Below are positions 1-9,807 of a stretch of DNA of 64,000 nucleotides, piece by piece. The position numbers and the translations under genes were made by a program. Under the pieces are notes generated by a model that made no database searches, had not been told where the DNA came from, and was given only the letters and a program-made list of their open reading frames with translations. The stretch's first letter is position 1; every line of letters starts with the position of its first letter. The stretch is from Desulfarculaceae bacterium (GTDB lineage: Bacteria; Desulfobacterota; Desulfarculia; Desulfarculales; Desulfarculaceae), in NCBI GenBank assembly GCA_020444545.1, contig JAHLKT010000001.1:124001-188000 (forward strand), written 5' to 3'.

Positions 1-384
1 CAGCTCGGCCTGCACCACCGGCGCGATGACCAACTGGGCGATGCGGTCACCCCGCTGAAGCACCACGGCTTCGGGGCCCAGGTTGACCAGGCCCACCTTG
101 ACCTCGCCGCGATAGTCCGCGTCGATGGTGCCCGGCGCGTTGACCACGGTGAGGCCCTTTTTGATGGCCAGGCCGGAGCGGGGCCGCACCTGTCCCTCAT
201 AGCCCGCCGGTATGGCCAGGGCCAGGCCGGTGGGCACCATCACGATGTCGCGGGGATCGATGGTCAGGGGCTCGTCCAGGGCGGCGGGCAGGTCCAGGCC
301 GGCGGCCAGCTCGCTCTCGTAGGCCGGGAGCTTGAGCCCCTCGCCGTGAGGCAGCCGCTTGACCAAGACCTTGGGGCGGCTCAT
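1..384 (-). CDS. dut: dUTP diphosphatase (Dut), 3' end cut by window edge
   Basis: Hydrolyses dUTP to dUMP and diphosphate, which keeps uracil out of DNA and supplies dTMP synthesis; cytosolic trimer in the family. The 128 visible codons include motif 2 (RPRSGLA, about residues 67-73) and motif 3 (GTIDADYRG, about 86-94), whose Asp is the catalytic residue. The C-terminal Gly-rich motif 5 would lie beyond base 1, so the gene is incomplete here. The ATG at 384 overlaps the stop of the upstream M16 peptidase gene by 4 bases, which indicates translational coupling and a shared transcript. Only the truncation limits the call. Confidence 0.95.
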   Translation of the reverse strand, partial: MSRPKVLVKRLPHGEGLKLPAYESELAAGLDLPAALDEPLTIDPRDIVMVPTGLALAIPAGYEGQVRPRSGLAIKKGLTVVNAPGTIDADYRGEVKVGLVNLGPEAVVLQRGDRIAQLVIAPVVQAEL

Positions 385-1634
385 GCCCCGGCCTCCGCGG
401 CCAGGCCATCGGCGTCGGCCGGGCCCAAAACGGTGATACCCAGTTTGGTGGGGTCCAGGCACTGGGCCGCGATGCGGGTGAGGTCGTCCACCGTCACCGC
501 CTCGATGTTGGCCACCACCTCTTCCATGGGAACCTCGCGGCCGAAGTTGTATTCGCTGCGGGCCAGGCGGGACATGCGGCTGTCCGAGTTCTCGGCGGCC
601 AGGAGGATGGAGCCCTTGGTGTGCTCCTTGGCGTGGGCCAGCTCCTCCTCGCCCACCGGCTCCACGGCCAGGCGGGCCATCTCGTCCTTGACCACCTTGA
701 GCGCCTCGGGCGAGCGGCCCGGGGCCACGCCCAAATAGACCCCGAAGAGCCCGGCGTCGCTGTAGGAACTGAGATAGCTGTACACCGCGTAGGCCAGGCC
801 GCGCTTCTCGCGCACCTCCTGGAACAGCCGCGAGCTCATGTTGCCGCCCAGGATCACATTGAGCAGAGCGGCGGCGAAACGGTCCGGGTCCACCACCGAG
901 GGGCCGGGAGCCCCCATGGCCACGTGCACCTGCTCGCTGTCGCGCTGGTGCACCCACAGGCCGGGCCGGGGCTCGGGCGGCTGGCGGTGGTTGCGCCCTT
1001 CGCCCATGGGCAGGCCCGAAAGGGCCGGGGCCAACAGATCCAGCAGACGCTCGTGCTCCAGGTCGCCGACGGCCGAGACCACCAGCTTGGAGGGCACGTA
1101 AGAGGTGGCCAGATAGTCCACCAGGTCCTCGCGGCTCACCGCGCTCACGCTCTCGGTGGTGCCCAGCACCGGCCGCCCCAGGGGGTGGCCGGGCAGGAAG
1201 TCCTGGCCGAACATGACGTGCACCAGCTCGTCGGGGGTATCCTCCACCGCGCAGATCTCCTGCATGATCACCTGGCGCTCGCGCTCCAGCTCGGCGGCCG
1301 GGTAGGCCGGGAACAGGAAGATGTCGGTGAGCAGGTCGGCGATCTCGGGCAGAAGCTCGGCCAGGGTGCGGGCGTGGAAGCAGGTCACTTCCTTGGAGGT
1401 GAAGGCGTTGGCCATGCCCCCCATGCGGTCCAGCTCACGGGCAATGGCCAGGGCATCGCGCTTGGCGGTGCCCTTGAAGGCCATGTGCTCGATGAAGTGG
1501 CTGATGCCGCCTTGGGTCGGCTCCTCGTCGCGGGAGCCGACCTCCATCCACAAGCCCGCGGTCACCGAGTAGGCGTGTTCCAGCCTCTCGGTGACAACGC
1601 GGACTCCGTTATCCAGTGTGGTTTTGTTGATCAC
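381..1634 (-). CDS. M16 family zinc peptidase (pitrilysin-like)
   Basis: A 417-residue insulinase-type metallopeptidase. The inverted zinc motif HFIEH lies at residues 46-50, and a third ligand Glu is seen at about 126 (in VIMQEI), the usual 76-residue spacing. The second, inactive-type M16 half follows. Length matches the processing-peptidase-like bacterial proteins (PqqL/YmxG/MppB-like) that sit beside pnp in many bacteria. It starts 8 bases after the pnp stop and ends overlapping dut, so it belongs to the same operon. The physiological substrate cannot be read from the sequence. Confidence 0.93.
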   Translation of the reverse strand: MINKTTLDNGVRVVTERLEHAYSVTAGLWMEVGSRDEEPTQGGISHFIEHMAFKGTAKRDALAIARELDRMGGMANAFTSKEVTCFHARTLAELLPEIADLLTDIFLFPAYPAAELERERQVIMQEICAVEDTPDELVHVMFGQDFLPGHPLGRPVLGTTESVSAVSREDLVDYLATSYVPSKLVVSAVGDLEHERLLDLLAPALSGLPMGEGRNHRQPPEPRPGLWVHQRDSEQVHVAMGAPGPSVVDPDRFAAALLNVILGGNMSSRLFQEVREKRGLAYAVYSYLSSYSDAGLFGVYLGVAPGRSPEALKVVKDEMARLAVEPVGEEELAHAKEHTKGSILLAAENSDSRMSRLARSEYNFGREVPMEEVVANIEAVTVDDLTRIAAQCLDPTKLGITVLGPADADGLAAEAGA

Positions 1635-1642
1635 AGTTGCCT

Positions 1643-3805
1643 TTAGTCGCGCCTGGGACGGCTGGCGCCTCGGGGAGGACGGCCGCCGCTCGGACGGTCG
1701 TTTTGCACCTCGCCACCCTCGGGAGGCGGCAGCAGGGCCTTGCGGCTCAGGCGCACCTTGCCGCGGTCGTCCACGCCCAGCACCTTCACCTTGACCTTGT
1801 CGCCTTCCTTGAGCACGTCGGTGACCGCGCGCACGCGGGTGTGGTCCAGCTCGGAGATGTGCACCAGGCCGTCGCGGCCGGGAAGGATCTCCACGAACGC
1901 GCCGAAGTCCATGATCTTGACCACGGTGCCTTCGTACACCGCGCCGGCCTCCACCTCCTGGGTGAGGTCCTTGATCATGGCCAGGGCCTTCTTGCCGGCC
2001 GCGCCGTCCACGGCGGCCACGTGCACCGTGCCGTCGTCCTCGACATCGATCTTGGCGCCGGTCTCCATCTGCATGCCGCGGATGATCTTGCCGCCGGGGC
2101 CGATGATGTCCTTGATGCGCTCCACCGGGATCTTGATGGTGGTGATGCGCGGGGCCCAGTCGCTGATGTCGCCCCGGGGGTTGTTGATGGCCTCGGCCAT
2201 CTTGCCCAGGATGTGCAGGCGGCCGTCCTTGGCCTGGGCCAGGGCCTGGCCCATGATCTCCTTGGAGATGCCGCTAATCTTGATGTCCATCTGCACGGCG
2301 GCCACGCCCTCGCTGGAGCCGGTGACCTTGAAGTCCATGTCGCCCAGATGGTCCTCGTCGCCCACGATGTCGGTGAGCACCGCGGTCTTGTCGCCTTCCT
2401 TGATCAGGCCCATGGCCACGCCGGCCACCGCCGCCTTGGTGGGCACGCCCGCGTCCATCATGGACAAGGACCCGCCGCACACGCTGGCCATGGACGACGA
2501 GCCGTTGGACTCGGTGATGTCGCTGACCACGCGGATGGTGTAGGGGAAGCCGTCCTTGGCCGGCAGCACCTTTTGCAGGCTGCGCCGGGCCAGGGCGCCG
2601 TGGCCGATCTCGCGGCGGCCGGGGCCCCGGAGCATGCGGGCCTCGCCCACGCAGAAGGGCGGGAAGTTGTAGTGCAACAGGAAGTCACGGAAGGAGTCTT
2701 CCTTGGTGACCGACTCGATGCGCTGCTCGTCGCCGCTGGTGCCCAGGGTGGTGGTCACGATGGCCTGGGTCTCGCCCCGGGTGAACAGGGCCGAGCCGTG
2801 GGTGCGGGGCAACAGGCCCACCTCGCAGGAAACCGGGCGTACCGTGACGAAGTCGCGGCCGTCCACCCGGCGGCCCTGGTCCAGGATCATGTTGCGCATC
2901 CCGTCGGAGACCAGATGCTCCACCATGTCCTTGACCTTGCCTTCGCGGCCGGCGGCCTCTTCGCCCAGGGCGGCGACGACGTCCTTTTTCACCTGCCGCT
3001 TGACCGCGTAGCGCTCCAGCTTGGGCACGGTGGACAGAACCTTTTTGACGCCCTCGGCGGCCAGCTCGGCCACCTTGGCCTTGAGCTCGGTGTCCTCCAC
3101 CGGCTTGGTGAACTCGCGCTTGGGCTTGCCCACCGCGGCGGCCAGCTCCTCCTGGATGTCCAGCAGGGGCTGCAACTGCTCGTGGCCGAACCAGATGCCC
3201 TCCAGGACCACGTCCTCGGGCAGCAGCTCGGAGCCGCCTTCCACCATGACCACCGCGTCGCGGCTGCCGGCCACGATGAGGTCCAGGTCGCTCTTGGCGC
3301 GCTCATCGGCGGTGGGGTTTACCACGAACTGGCCGTCGACCCGGCCCACCCGCACGCCGGCCGTGGGCCCGTCGAAGGGCACGTCGCTGATGCACAGGGC
3401 GGCCGAAGCGCCGGTGAGGGCCAGCACGTCGGGTTCGTTGACCTTGTCGGCCGAATAGACGTTGGCGATGATCTGGGTCTCGTAGGTCCAACCCTTGGGC
3501 ATGCGCGGACGCACCGGCCGGTCGATGAGCCGGCTGGTCAGGGTTTCTTTCTCGCTGGGGCGGCCCATCTCGCGGCGGAAGAAGTTGCCGGGAATGCGTC
3601 CGGCGGCGTAGGCCAGCTCCTGGTAATCCACGGTGAGGGGCAAGAAGTCGATGCCCTCGCGCATGTTGGTGTCGCCGGTGGCGGTAACCAGCACCACGGT
3701 CTCGCCGTAGGTGACCATAACCGCGCCGCCGGCCTGCTTGGCAATCTTGCCAGTCTCGATCGTCAACTCGCGACCGTTGATGGTCGCCGATACCTTCTTA
3801 ACCAT
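1643..3805 (-). CDS. pnp: polyribonucleotide nucleotidyltransferase (PNPase)
   Basis: Phosphorolytic 3'-5' exoribonuclease of the RNA degradosome. About 720 residues: two RNase PH-like domains separated by a helical domain, then KH ([10 protein letters not shown], about residues 554-563) and S1 domains near the C-terminus, the full family architecture. An in-frame extension upstream to 3889 exists, but the start at 3805 ([12 protein letters not shown]) matches the family N-terminus and has GGAAGG about 10-15 bases upstream, so it was preferred. It follows rpsO by 37 bases, the usual rpsO-pnp pairing. No anomaly seen. Confidence 0.97.
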   Translation of the reverse strand: MVKKVSATINGRELTIETGKIAKQAGGAVMVTYGETVVLVTATGDTNMREGIDFLPLTVDYQELAYAAGRIPGNFFRREMGRPSEKETLTSRLIDRPVRPRMPKGWTYETQIIANVYSADKVNEPDVLALTGASAALCISDVPFDGPTAGVRVGRVDGQFVVNPTADERAKSDLDLIVAGSRDAVVMVEGGSELLPEDVVLEGIWFGHEQLQPLLDIQEELAAAVGKPKREFTKPVEDTELKAKVAELAAEGVKKVLSTVPKLERYAVKRQVKKDVVAALGEEAAGREGKVKDMVEHLVSDGMRNMILDQGRRVDGRDFVTVRPVSCEVGLLPRTHGSALFTRGETQAIVTTTLGTSGDEQRIESVTKEDSFRDFLLHYNFPPFCVGEARMLRGPGRREIGHGALARRSLQKVLPAKDGFPYTIRVVSDITESNGSSSMASVCGGSLSMMDAGVPTKAAVAGVAMGLIKEGDKTAVLTDIVGDEDHLGDMDFKVTGSSEGVAAVQMDIKISGISKEIMGQALAQAKDGRLHILGKMAEAINNPRGDISDWAPRITTIKIPVERIKDIIGPGGKIIRGMQMETGAKIDVEDDGTVHVAAVDGAAGKKALAMIKDLTQEVEAGAVYEGTVVKIMDFGAFVEILPGRDGLVHISELDHTRVRAVTDVLKEGDKVKVKVLGVDDRGKVRLSRKALLPPPEGGEVQNDRPSGGRPPRGASRPRRD

Positions 3806-3842
3806 TTTTCTCTCTCTCGCCTTCCTACACGGAACTCGGGCC

Positions 3843-4112
3843 CTACTTACGGATGCCCAGCTCCTTGATAACCGCGCGGTAACGCTCAATGTCTTTACGC
3901 TTGAGGTAGTTGAGCATACGGCGGCGCTGGCCCACCAGCTTCAGCAGGCCACGTCGTGAATGATGGTCCTTCTTGTGGACCTTGAAGTGCTCGGTCAGAT
4001 ACTTGATTCGCTCGCTCAGAAGGGCGATCTGCACCTCCGGCGAGCCGGTGTCGCCCGGTTTACGCTGAAACTTGCCGACAATAGCGCCTTTGTCTTCCGG
4101 GGTCAGTACCAC
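3843..4112 (-). CDS. rpsO: 30S ribosomal protein S15
   Basis: Primary binder of the 16S rRNA central domain. 89 residues, exactly the family length, with the conserved [10 protein letters not shown] and the C-terminal RRRMLNYL helix. The start is GTG at 4112, with AAGGAGG nine bases upstream; the nearby ATG at 4120 reads into a stop after five codons. It lies between truB and pnp as in most bacteria. S15 autoregulation of its own leader is known in other species; no such leader fold was established here. Confidence 0.97.
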   Translation of the reverse strand: MVLTPEDKGAIVGKFQRKPGDTGSPEVQIALLSERIKYLTEHFKVHKKDHHSRRGLLKLVGQRRRMLNYLKRKDIERYRAVIKELGIRK

Positions 4113-4169
4113 TTTCTCATTCCTCCTTAGTTACGGGCCTGTCCTTGGCCCCTCGTCTGCGGCCCAGCC

Positions 4170-4188
4170 GGGCGGGACCGTCCCGCCC
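4170..4188 (-). other. stem-loop between truB and rpsO
   Basis: An 8-bp perfect inverted repeat (GGGCGGGA / TCCCGCCC, 3-base loop) lies in the 82-base truB-rpsO spacer. There is no T-run on the minus strand, so it is not an intrinsic terminator. A processing or mRNA-stability element is possible, by analogy with the RNase III site near rpsO-pnp in enterobacteria. Confidence 0.5.
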
Positions 4189-4194
4189 CCCGGG

Positions 4195-5193
4195 CTACTC
4201 GGCCCCCATGGCCGACGCAGATGTTTCGTTCTGGAGCCGCGCATCGGGCGGCTCGGCAAATACTCTTAGGCTCTCGTAGTCGCGGCCGGGCCGTTTTTCG
4301 CCGGGCTCCAGCCACCGCAACACCGCCACCAGCTCGCCCTCCCGCTCCACGCGGAAAGGGCCGGTCGCGGCCGAATCGTCGTTGCCCGTCAGCTCGGCCC
4401 GGGGAATGATCTCCCCTTGCCTCAGCCGCCAGGCCAAATCTTCGTCCACCTCCACCACGGGCAGGCCGCAACGGGCCAGGGCCTCGCCCAGGGGGATCAT
4501 CTTCTCGCTCAGCCCCTCGGGCCCTAGGTCCAGGGCCTCGTCCAGGCCCATTGCCTCGTTCAAGGCAAAGGGCGCCGAGGCCAGGCGGGTGAGGCTCTTC
4601 AGATGCCCCACGGTGCCCAGGTCCTTGGCCAGGTCCTCGGCCAGGGAGCGCACGTAGGTGCCCCGCGAGCAGAGCATCTCAAAGGCGATCTCGCCCGGCT
4701 CCAGGCCGGTGAGCCGCGCCTGGTGCACCGTTATGGGCCGGGGCGGCTTTTTCACCTCCACGCCCTCGCGGGCATAGGCGTAGAGCGGCCTGCCCTGGTG
4801 CTTGGCCGCCGAATAGGCCGGCGGGGCCTGCTCGCGCTCGCCCTCCAGGGCCTTAAGCGCGGCGGCAGCCATGGCCTCGTTCAGCTCGGGCACCGGAGCT
4901 TCGGCGATCACCTGGCCGGTGGGGTCGCCGGTGTCCATGGCCGCGCCCAGGCTCACCACCCCGGCGTAGAGCTTGTCGCCGGTGCCCAACAGGCCCGCCA
5001 TGCGGGTGGCCCGGTTGAACAACAGCACCAACACGCCGGTGGCAAAAGGGTCCAGGGTGCCGGCGTGGCCCAGCTTGGAGGGCTTGTAGCGCCGACGTAG
5101 CTTTTGCACCACGTCGTGGCTGGTGGGCCCGGCGGGCTTGTCCACCACCAACACGCCGTCGGTGAAAAAGGCCGCTTTCTTGCGGCGGCTCAC
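4195..5193 (-). CDS. truB: tRNA pseudouridine(55) synthase TruB
   Basis: Makes pseudouridine-55 in the T-loop of tRNAs. 332 residues. The signature GHAGTLDPFATG carries the catalytic Asp at residue 48, followed by the LY-x-G and RGTYVRSLAEDL motifs typical of TruB and a short PUA-like C-terminus. The start is GTG at 5193, sharing the tetranucleotide GTGA with the nrnA stop; the same frame stays open further upstream, but that part is the shadow of nrnA. Between nrnA and rpsO as in many bacteria; ribF, often found here, is absent. Confidence 0.96.
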   Translation of the reverse strand: MSRRKKAAFFTDGVLVVDKPAGPTSHDVVQKLRRRYKPSKLGHAGTLDPFATGVLVLLFNRATRMAGLLGTGDKLYAGVVSLGAAMDTGDPTGQVIAEAPVPELNEAMAAAALKALEGEREQAPPAYSAAKHQGRPLYAYAREGVEVKKPPRPITVHQARLTGLEPGEIAFEMLCSRGTYVRSLAEDLAKDLGTVGHLKSLTRLASAPFALNEAMGLDEALDLGPEGLSEKMIPLGEALARCGLPVVEVDEDLAWRLRQGEIIPRAELTGNDDSAATGPFRVEREGELVAVLRWLEPGEKRPGRDYESLRVFAEPPDARLQNETSASAMGAE

Positions 5194-6155
5194 GAGAGCT
5201 GCTCCAGGCCCTGCTCCAGCAGGCCCAAGATCTGGCGGCGCACCCCGGCCAGGTTGCCCTCCAGGGTCACCCCGGCCGCGTTCTTGTGGCCCCCGCCGCC
5301 CAGGGCGATGGCCACCCGGCTCACGTCCACCTTGCCCCGGGAGCGCATGGAAACCTTGATGGCTCCGCTGGGGGTCTCGCGCAGCAGGGCCGAGACCTCG
5401 ACGCCGGGGATGAGCCTGAGCGTCTCCACCGCCTGCTCCAGATCGGCCGGCCCGCCTTCCACCCGATTCAGCTCGGCCAGGGTGATCTGGCTGTAGGCCA
5501 GGCGGCCGCCCCGCATCAGCTCCAGGCTGTCCATGATCCGGCCCAGGATGCGCAGGCGCTTGGGCCGGGTGGCGTAGACCTCCTGGCTTATGGCCCACGC
5601 CTCGGCCCCGGCCTCGATGAGGCGGGCCGCCGCGCGCAGGCAGCGGGGAGTGGTGTTGGAGTAGCGGAACGACCCGGTGTCGGTCTGCACTCCCACGAAC
5701 AAGCAGGTGGCCGCCTCGGGGCTCATGCTCCAGCCCTCGGCGTGGGCCATCTCGGCCAAGAGCTCGCAGGTGGCCGCGAATCCCGGGTCCACCCAAACCG
5801 CTTGGCCGACGCTGGCCTCTCCCTGGTGGTGGTCGATCACCGCCACGTTGGGGAGCTTGGCCAAATACGGCGCACTACGCTCGCCGGTGCGCTCGGGCTG
5901 GTGACAGTCCAACAGCACGGCCAGCTCCACCCAATCCTTGCCGGGCAGATCGTTCTGCACGCTCTCCATGCCCGGCATGAACTCGTATTCCTCGGGGATG
6001 GGCCCGGCGCTGTAAACCTTCACCTCTTTGCCCTGGGCGGCGAGCAGGTGCATCAGCCCCAGGGACGATCCCAAGGCGTCGCCGTCGGGCAGCAGGTGGG
6101 ATACCAGCAGCACCCGCTGGGCCCCGGCCAAGGCCTGGACCACCTCGCGCATCAT
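5190..6155 (-). CDS. nrnA: DHH/DHHA1 phosphoesterase, NrnA-like
   Basis: Predicted nanoRNase and 3'-phosphoadenosine-5'-phosphate phosphatase, degrading 2-5-mer RNAs. 321 residues. The N-terminal motif SHLLPDGDALGS (about 19-30) and the central VIDHHQGEA (DHH) provide Mn ligands, and the C-terminal GGGGHKNAAGV motif is the DHHA1 substrate-binding loop. Start codon overlaps the rbfA stop and end overlaps the truB start, so it is tightly coupled in the nusA-pnp operon. Whether it has pAp phosphatase activity as well is inferred from the family. Confidence 0.93.
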   Translation of the reverse strand: MMREVVQALAGAQRVLLVSHLLPDGDALGSSLGLMHLLAAQGKEVKVYSAGPIPEEYEFMPGMESVQNDLPGKDWVELAVLLDCHQPERTGERSAPYLAKLPNVAVIDHHQGEASVGQAVWVDPGFAATCELLAEMAHAEGWSMSPEAATCLFVGVQTDTGSFRYSNTTPRCLRAAARLIEAGAEAWAISQEVYATRPKRLRILGRIMDSLELMRGGRLAYSQITLAELNRVEGGPADLEQAVETLRLIPGVEVSALLRETPSGAIKVSMRSRGKVDVSRVAIALGGGGHKNAAGVTLEGNLAGVRRQILGLLEQGLEQLS

Positions 6156-6544
6156 GCCGAGCCCTCCGGCTCGTCCTCGCCCCGGGCCTGGGCCGCGGCC
6201 TGGTCCTGGGCGCGGGCTTCCCTCAGCACCTGCTCCAGATGCGCCCCCTTTACCTGGGAGTCGTCGTAGACCGGCACCAGGCGGGGGATGCTCTTGAGGC
6301 GCAGGCGGGCGGCCAGCTCGCGGCGCAGGAAACCGGCGGCTGCGTTGAGACCGGCCAGGGCCGCCTCGTGCTGCTCGTGGTCCAGCAAGCTGAAAAACAC
6401 CTTGGCCTGGCTGAGGTCGGGGCTGACATCCACCGCGGTCACCGCCACCGAAGCCACCCGGGGGTCCTTGACCCGCCGCAGCAGCAGCTCGCCCAACTCG
6501 GCCTGGATCAGGTTGCCCAGTCGTTTGGTGCGGCGGGTGCCCAC
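6152..6544 (-). CDS. rbfA: 30S ribosome-binding factor A
   Basis: Late 30S maturation factor binding the 16S 5' helix. 130 residues, single KH-like domain; visible family features are the N-terminal RRTKRLGNLIQ region, the central DLSQAKVFFSLL strand and the RLKSIPRLVPVYDDS segment. The start is GTG at 6544 with AAGGAG five bases upstream. This makes its 5' end overlap the end of ylxP by 37 bases, an unusually long overlap. The extreme C-terminus is Ala/Glu-rich and not conserved. Confidence 0.94.
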   Translation of the reverse strand: MGTRRTKRLGNLIQAELGELLLRRVKDPRVASVAVTAVDVSPDLSQAKVFFSLLDHEQHEAALAGLNAAAGFLRRELAARLRLKSIPRLVPVYDDSQVKGAHLEQVLREARAQDQAAAQARGEDEPEGSA

Positions 6545-6840
6545 GTCATCTCCTTGAGGTTGATCAGCTCCTGGCGCACGTCGGTGATCTCGGCCAAAGC
6601 CAAGCGCTCCACAAAGCGCCGGATGGCCTCCATCTGGCCGTCCACGTGGGCCGTCTCATTGCCGCACACGGTGAAGCCCAGCTCGATGCGCTGCCACAGT
6701 TCCTGGGCCCCCACCTCGGCGGCGGCCGCGTTGAAGCGGGCCCGCACCCGGTCGGTGAGGCTGCGCACCACCTTGCGCTTGGCCTTGAGGCTGCCGCCCT
6801 GGCCCAGGTGCAAGGTTATGGTCATCGCGCCCACCACCAT
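6508..6840 (-). CDS. ylxP: DUF503 family protein (YlxP-like)
   Basis: A 110-residue small protein of the DUF503/YlxP family, recognised by its length, the start MVVGAMTITLHLGQGGSLK, the motif KRKVVRSL and its fixed position between infB and rbfA. Family members are thought to have a ferredoxin-like fold; a role in ribosome assembly is suspected from context but unproven. It begins 6 bases after the infB stop and ends 37 bases inside rbfA in another frame. Confidence 0.88.
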   Translation of the reverse strand: MVVGAMTITLHLGQGGSLKAKRKVVRSLTDRVRARFNAAAAEVGAQELWQRIELGFTVCGNETAHVDGQMEAIRRFVERLALAEITDVRQELINLKEMTWAPAAPNDWAT

Positions 6841-6846
6841 GTTCTT

Positions 6847-9666
6847 CTACAGCGTGGCCGCCACTTCGTGGATGACGTAGAACTCGATCACGTCGCCGAC
6901 CTTGATGTCGTTGTAGTTCTCCAGGCCGATGCCGCACTCGAAGCCCTGGGCCACTTCCTTCACGTCGTCCTTGAAGCGCCGGAGGCTCGACACCTTGGTG
7001 TTGGCGATCACCACGCCGTCGCGCAGCAGGCGGACGTTGGCCCCGCGGGTCACCTTGCCGTCGGTCACGTAGGAGCCGGCCACGGTGCCGATCTTGGGCA
7101 CGCCGAAGGTGTCGCGCACCTCGGCCCGGCCGATGACCTCTTCCTTGAACTCCGGAGCCAGCATGCCGGTGAGGGCGGCGGTCACGTCGTCCAGGATTTG
7201 GTAGATGACCTCGTAGGCGCGGATGTCCACCCGCTCGGCCTCGGCCACCTCGCTCACCTTGCCCATGGGCCGCACGTTGAAGCCGATGACGATGGCGTCC
7301 GAAGCGCTGGCCAGCATCACGTCGGATTCGTTGATGGCGCCGGTGGCGGAGTGGATCACGTTGACCCGCACCTCCTCGTTGCCCAGCTTGCCCAGGGCGT
7401 CCACCAGGGCCTCCACCGAGCCCTGCACGTCGGCCTTGACCACCAGCTTGAGCTCCTGCACCGCGCCTTCGGCCATCTGCTCGAAGAAGCCTTCCAGGGA
7501 GGTCTTGGTCTTGGCCGAAAGCTCGGCCTCGCGCTTCTTCAGGGAGCGGTGATCGGCGATCTGGCGGGCCACCTTGTCGTTTTCCACCACCGCGAACTCA
7601 TCGCCCGCTTCGGGCACGCCGCCGAAGCCCTGCACCTCCACCGGAATGGAAGGCCCGGCGCTGTCCACCGGCTTGCCCCGGTCGTCGAGCATGGAGCGAA
7701 CCTTGCCCGCGAAGGTGCCGCAAACGAAGCTGTCGCCGTTTTTGAGGGTGCCCTCGCGCACCAGAACCGTGCCCACCGGACCGCGCCCCTTGTCCAGGTG
7801 CGCCTCCAGGATGTGGCCCCGGGCCGGCTTGTCGGGGTTGGCCGTGAGCTCCAGCACCTCGGACTGCAACTGGAGCATCTCCAGCAGGCTGTCCACGCCC
7901 TGGCCGGTCTTGGCCGAAACGTCCACCACGATGGTGTCTCCGCCCCAGTCCTCGGGGATGAGGCCATGATCGCTCAGCTCGCGGCGCGCCCGCTCGGGGT
8001 CGGCCCCGGGCTTGTCGATCTTGTTGACCGCCACGATGATGGGCACCTCGGCGGCCTTGGAGTGGTTGATGGCCTCCTTGGTCTGCTCCATGATGCCGTC
8101 GTCCGCCGCCACCACCAGGACCACCACGTCGGTGACCTGGGCGCCGCGGGAGCGCATCTGGGTGAAGGCCTCGTGGCCCGGAGTGTCCAAAAACACCACG
8201 TGTCCGCCGTCGGCCAGGTGCACGTCGTAGGCGCCGATGTGCTGGGTGATGCCGCCGGCCTCGCCGCTGACCACGTCCGCGTGGCGGATGGTGTCCAACA
8301 GCGAAGTCTTGCCGTGGTCCACGTGGCCCATGATGGTGACCACCGGGGGACGCCCCTGCATGTCTTCGGGACGATCCTGGTCCTGCTCCAGCAGGCCCTC
8401 TTCGGCGAAGCCCACGCTTTCGATCTCGAAGCCGAACTCGGCGGCCACGATGGCCGCGTCGTCCACGTCCAGGGACTGGTTCAGGGTGACCATCATGCCC
8501 ATCTTCATCAGGCGGCCCACCATGTCCGCGGCCTTGACGCCCATGCGCTTGGCCAGCTCGCCCACGGTGATGGCCTCGGTGACCTTGATGCGGCGCTTGA
8601 TGGCCTTGGGAGTGGTCAGCTCGGTCTTCATGGCCTTTTTGGCGGCCACGCCCCGGCGGCGGCCCCGGGAGGGCTTTCCGCCGTAGAGAGCGTCCTTGTC
8701 CAGGATCGACTTGCGCTTGCTGCCCGCCTTACGCATGAGCACGTCGTCGGAGGGCACCTGGCCCTTCTTGCCCTTCTTGCGGCGGCGGGGACGGCCGTCG
8801 CTTTTGTCCGGCGGGGGAATCTCGCCGGGGGCCGCGGGCGCGCCCGGGCCGGGACGGGGCCCGCCCCTGCGGGCGGCCGGGGCCGGACGCGAATCCTCGC
8901 GCCAGCGGTCGCCGATGGGCGCCACGGGCTTGGTGGGCTTGCTGATGATGCGGGCCGGGGCGTCCTCGCTGCGCTTGGGCCGCACCACCTTGGCCTTCTT
9001 GGGCTTGGGCTCGGCCTTGGGGTCGGCCTTGGGCTCGGATTTGGCTTCGGGCTTGGCTTCGGGCTTGGGCTCCGGCTTGGGCTCCAGTTTGGGCTCGGCC
9101 TCCGGCTCGGGCTCGGGTTCCGGCTTGGGCTCCGGCTCGGGCTCGGGTTCCGGCTCGGGCTCCGGCTCGGGCTTGGGCTCGGGTTCCGGCTCGGGCTCCG
9201 GCTCCGGCTCGGGCTCGGGGGCGGCTTCGGCCTTGGGCTCGGCCGGGGCCGGCTCGGACTCGGGCTCCGGTTCCGGCTGAGGCTCGGGTTCGGCTTCGGG
9301 CTCGGGCTCGGCCTTGGCCTCGGCCGGGGCGCTCTCCGGAGCGGCCGCCAGGGCCTCCTCCTCCGGAGCTTCGGCGGCCTCGCCTTCTTCCTCGGCGGCC
9401 TCCATGGCCTCGTCAACGCCTTCAGCGCCCGCCTCGGGCTCCACCTTCTTGCGGCGGCGGCGAATGACCCGCGTGGTCACCCGCTTCTCTTCCACCACCT
9501 CGCTGCGTTCGGCTTTGAGCCTGTCGCGCACCGTCTGAGCCTCATCCGGTGTGAGGGTGCTCATGTGGTTGCGAACGTCCATGCCCATATCGAGCATCTG
9601 GCGCACCAGTTCCCGATTGTCGAGCTTGAGTTCCTTGGCCAGCTCATAAACCCGCATTTTGGCCAT
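6847..9666 (-). CDS. infB: translation initiation factor IF-2
   Basis: GTPase that delivers fMet-tRNA to the 30S P site. 939 residues. An IF2_N domain (1-50) is followed by a very long Glu/Pro/Ala/Lys-rich linker (about 100-270), a second IF2_N-like region (about 350-410), the G domain with GHVDHGKTS (G1, about 443-451), DTPGHEAF (G3) and NKIDKP (G4), then domains II, III and IV. The linker has near-perfect EPEP/KPEP runs encoded by tandem DNA repeats at about 9000-9320. Cotranscribed with nusA and ylxP; the commonly intervening ylxR is missing. Confidence 0.97.
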   Translation of the reverse strand: MAKMRVYELAKELKLDNRELVRQMLDMGMDVRNHMSTLTPDEAQTVRDRLKAERSEVVEEKRVTTRVIRRRRKKVEPEAGAEGVDEAMEAAEEEGEAAEAPEEEALAAAPESAPAEAKAEPEPEAEPEPQPEPEPESEPAPAEPKAEAAPEPEPEPEPEPEPEPKPEPEPEPEPEPEPEPKPEPEPEPEAEPKLEPKPEPKPEAKPEAKSEPKADPKAEPKPKKAKVVRPKRSEDAPARIISKPTKPVAPIGDRWREDSRPAPAARRGGPRPGPGAPAAPGEIPPPDKSDGRPRRRKKGKKGQVPSDDVLMRKAGSKRKSILDKDALYGGKPSRGRRRGVAAKKAMKTELTTPKAIKRRIKVTEAITVGELAKRMGVKAADMVGRLMKMGMMVTLNQSLDVDDAAIVAAEFGFEIESVGFAEEGLLEQDQDRPEDMQGRPPVVTIMGHVDHGKTSLLDTIRHADVVSGEAGGITQHIGAYDVHLADGGHVVFLDTPGHEAFTQMRSRGAQVTDVVVLVVAADDGIMEQTKEAINHSKAAEVPIIVAVNKIDKPGADPERARRELSDHGLIPEDWGGDTIVVDVSAKTGQGVDSLLEMLQLQSEVLELTANPDKPARGHILEAHLDKGRGPVGTVLVREGTLKNGDSFVCGTFAGKVRSMLDDRGKPVDSAGPSIPVEVQGFGGVPEAGDEFAVVENDKVARQIADHRSLKKREAELSAKTKTSLEGFFEQMAEGAVQELKLVVKADVQGSVEALVDALGKLGNEEVRVNVIHSATGAINESDVMLASASDAIVIGFNVRPMGKVSEVAEAERVDIRAYEVIYQILDDVTAALTGMLAPEFKEEVIGRAEVRDTFGVPKIGTVAGSYVTDGKVTRGANVRLLRDGVVIANTKVSSLRRFKDDVKEVAQGFECGIGLENYNDIKVGDVIEFYVIHEVAATL
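9000..9320 (-). repeat. tandem short repeats encoding the IF-2 Glu-Pro linker
   Basis: A stretch of 6- and 12-base units of the type GAGCCC/GAACCG on the coding strand, giving long runs of alternating Glu-Pro with interspersed Lys and Ala. All changes are multiples of three, so the reading frame stays open. This is a low-complexity, slippage-prone segment inside infB, not a CRISPR array: there are no unique spacers. Confidence 0.8.
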
Positions 9667-9807
9667 TAACTATCTCCCCGATCTCTACCTGGCGGGAAGG
9701 GGTTTGGGCCCCGCTTCCCATGACCGCCTCGGCGGTCTATGTGCCAGGCCCCGGCCGCCTTGGCGGCGGAGCCTCGCTTGGCTAACAGTCTCTAGTCCAA
9801 CTCGCCC
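9667..9807 (-). other. nusA-infB spacer with two small hairpins, no ylxR
   Basis: 141 bases with no plausible gene. It contains GACCGC-CTCG-GCGGTC (about 9722-9737) and a second GC-rich inverted repeat near 9755-9770. ylxR and the L7Ae-like gene that often lie here are absent. No T-run follows either stem, so read-through from nusA to infB is expected. Confidence 0.5.

Noticed and set aside
1637-3868. Open frame of about 743 codons antisense to pnp
   Set aside because: His/Gly/Ala-rich shadow typical of high-GC DNA; pnp on the opposite strand is fully conserved.
9000-9320. CRISPR-like appearance of regular short repeats
   Set aside because: Repeats are 6-12 bases in phase with codons, without spacers, and lie inside infB.
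6646-9669. Open frame of about 1007 codons antisense to infB, with Gly-Leu-rich repeats
   Set aside because: It mirrors the GC-rich infB gene, contains no domain, and its repeats are the reverse reading of the Glu-Pro tract; infB on the other strand is certain.
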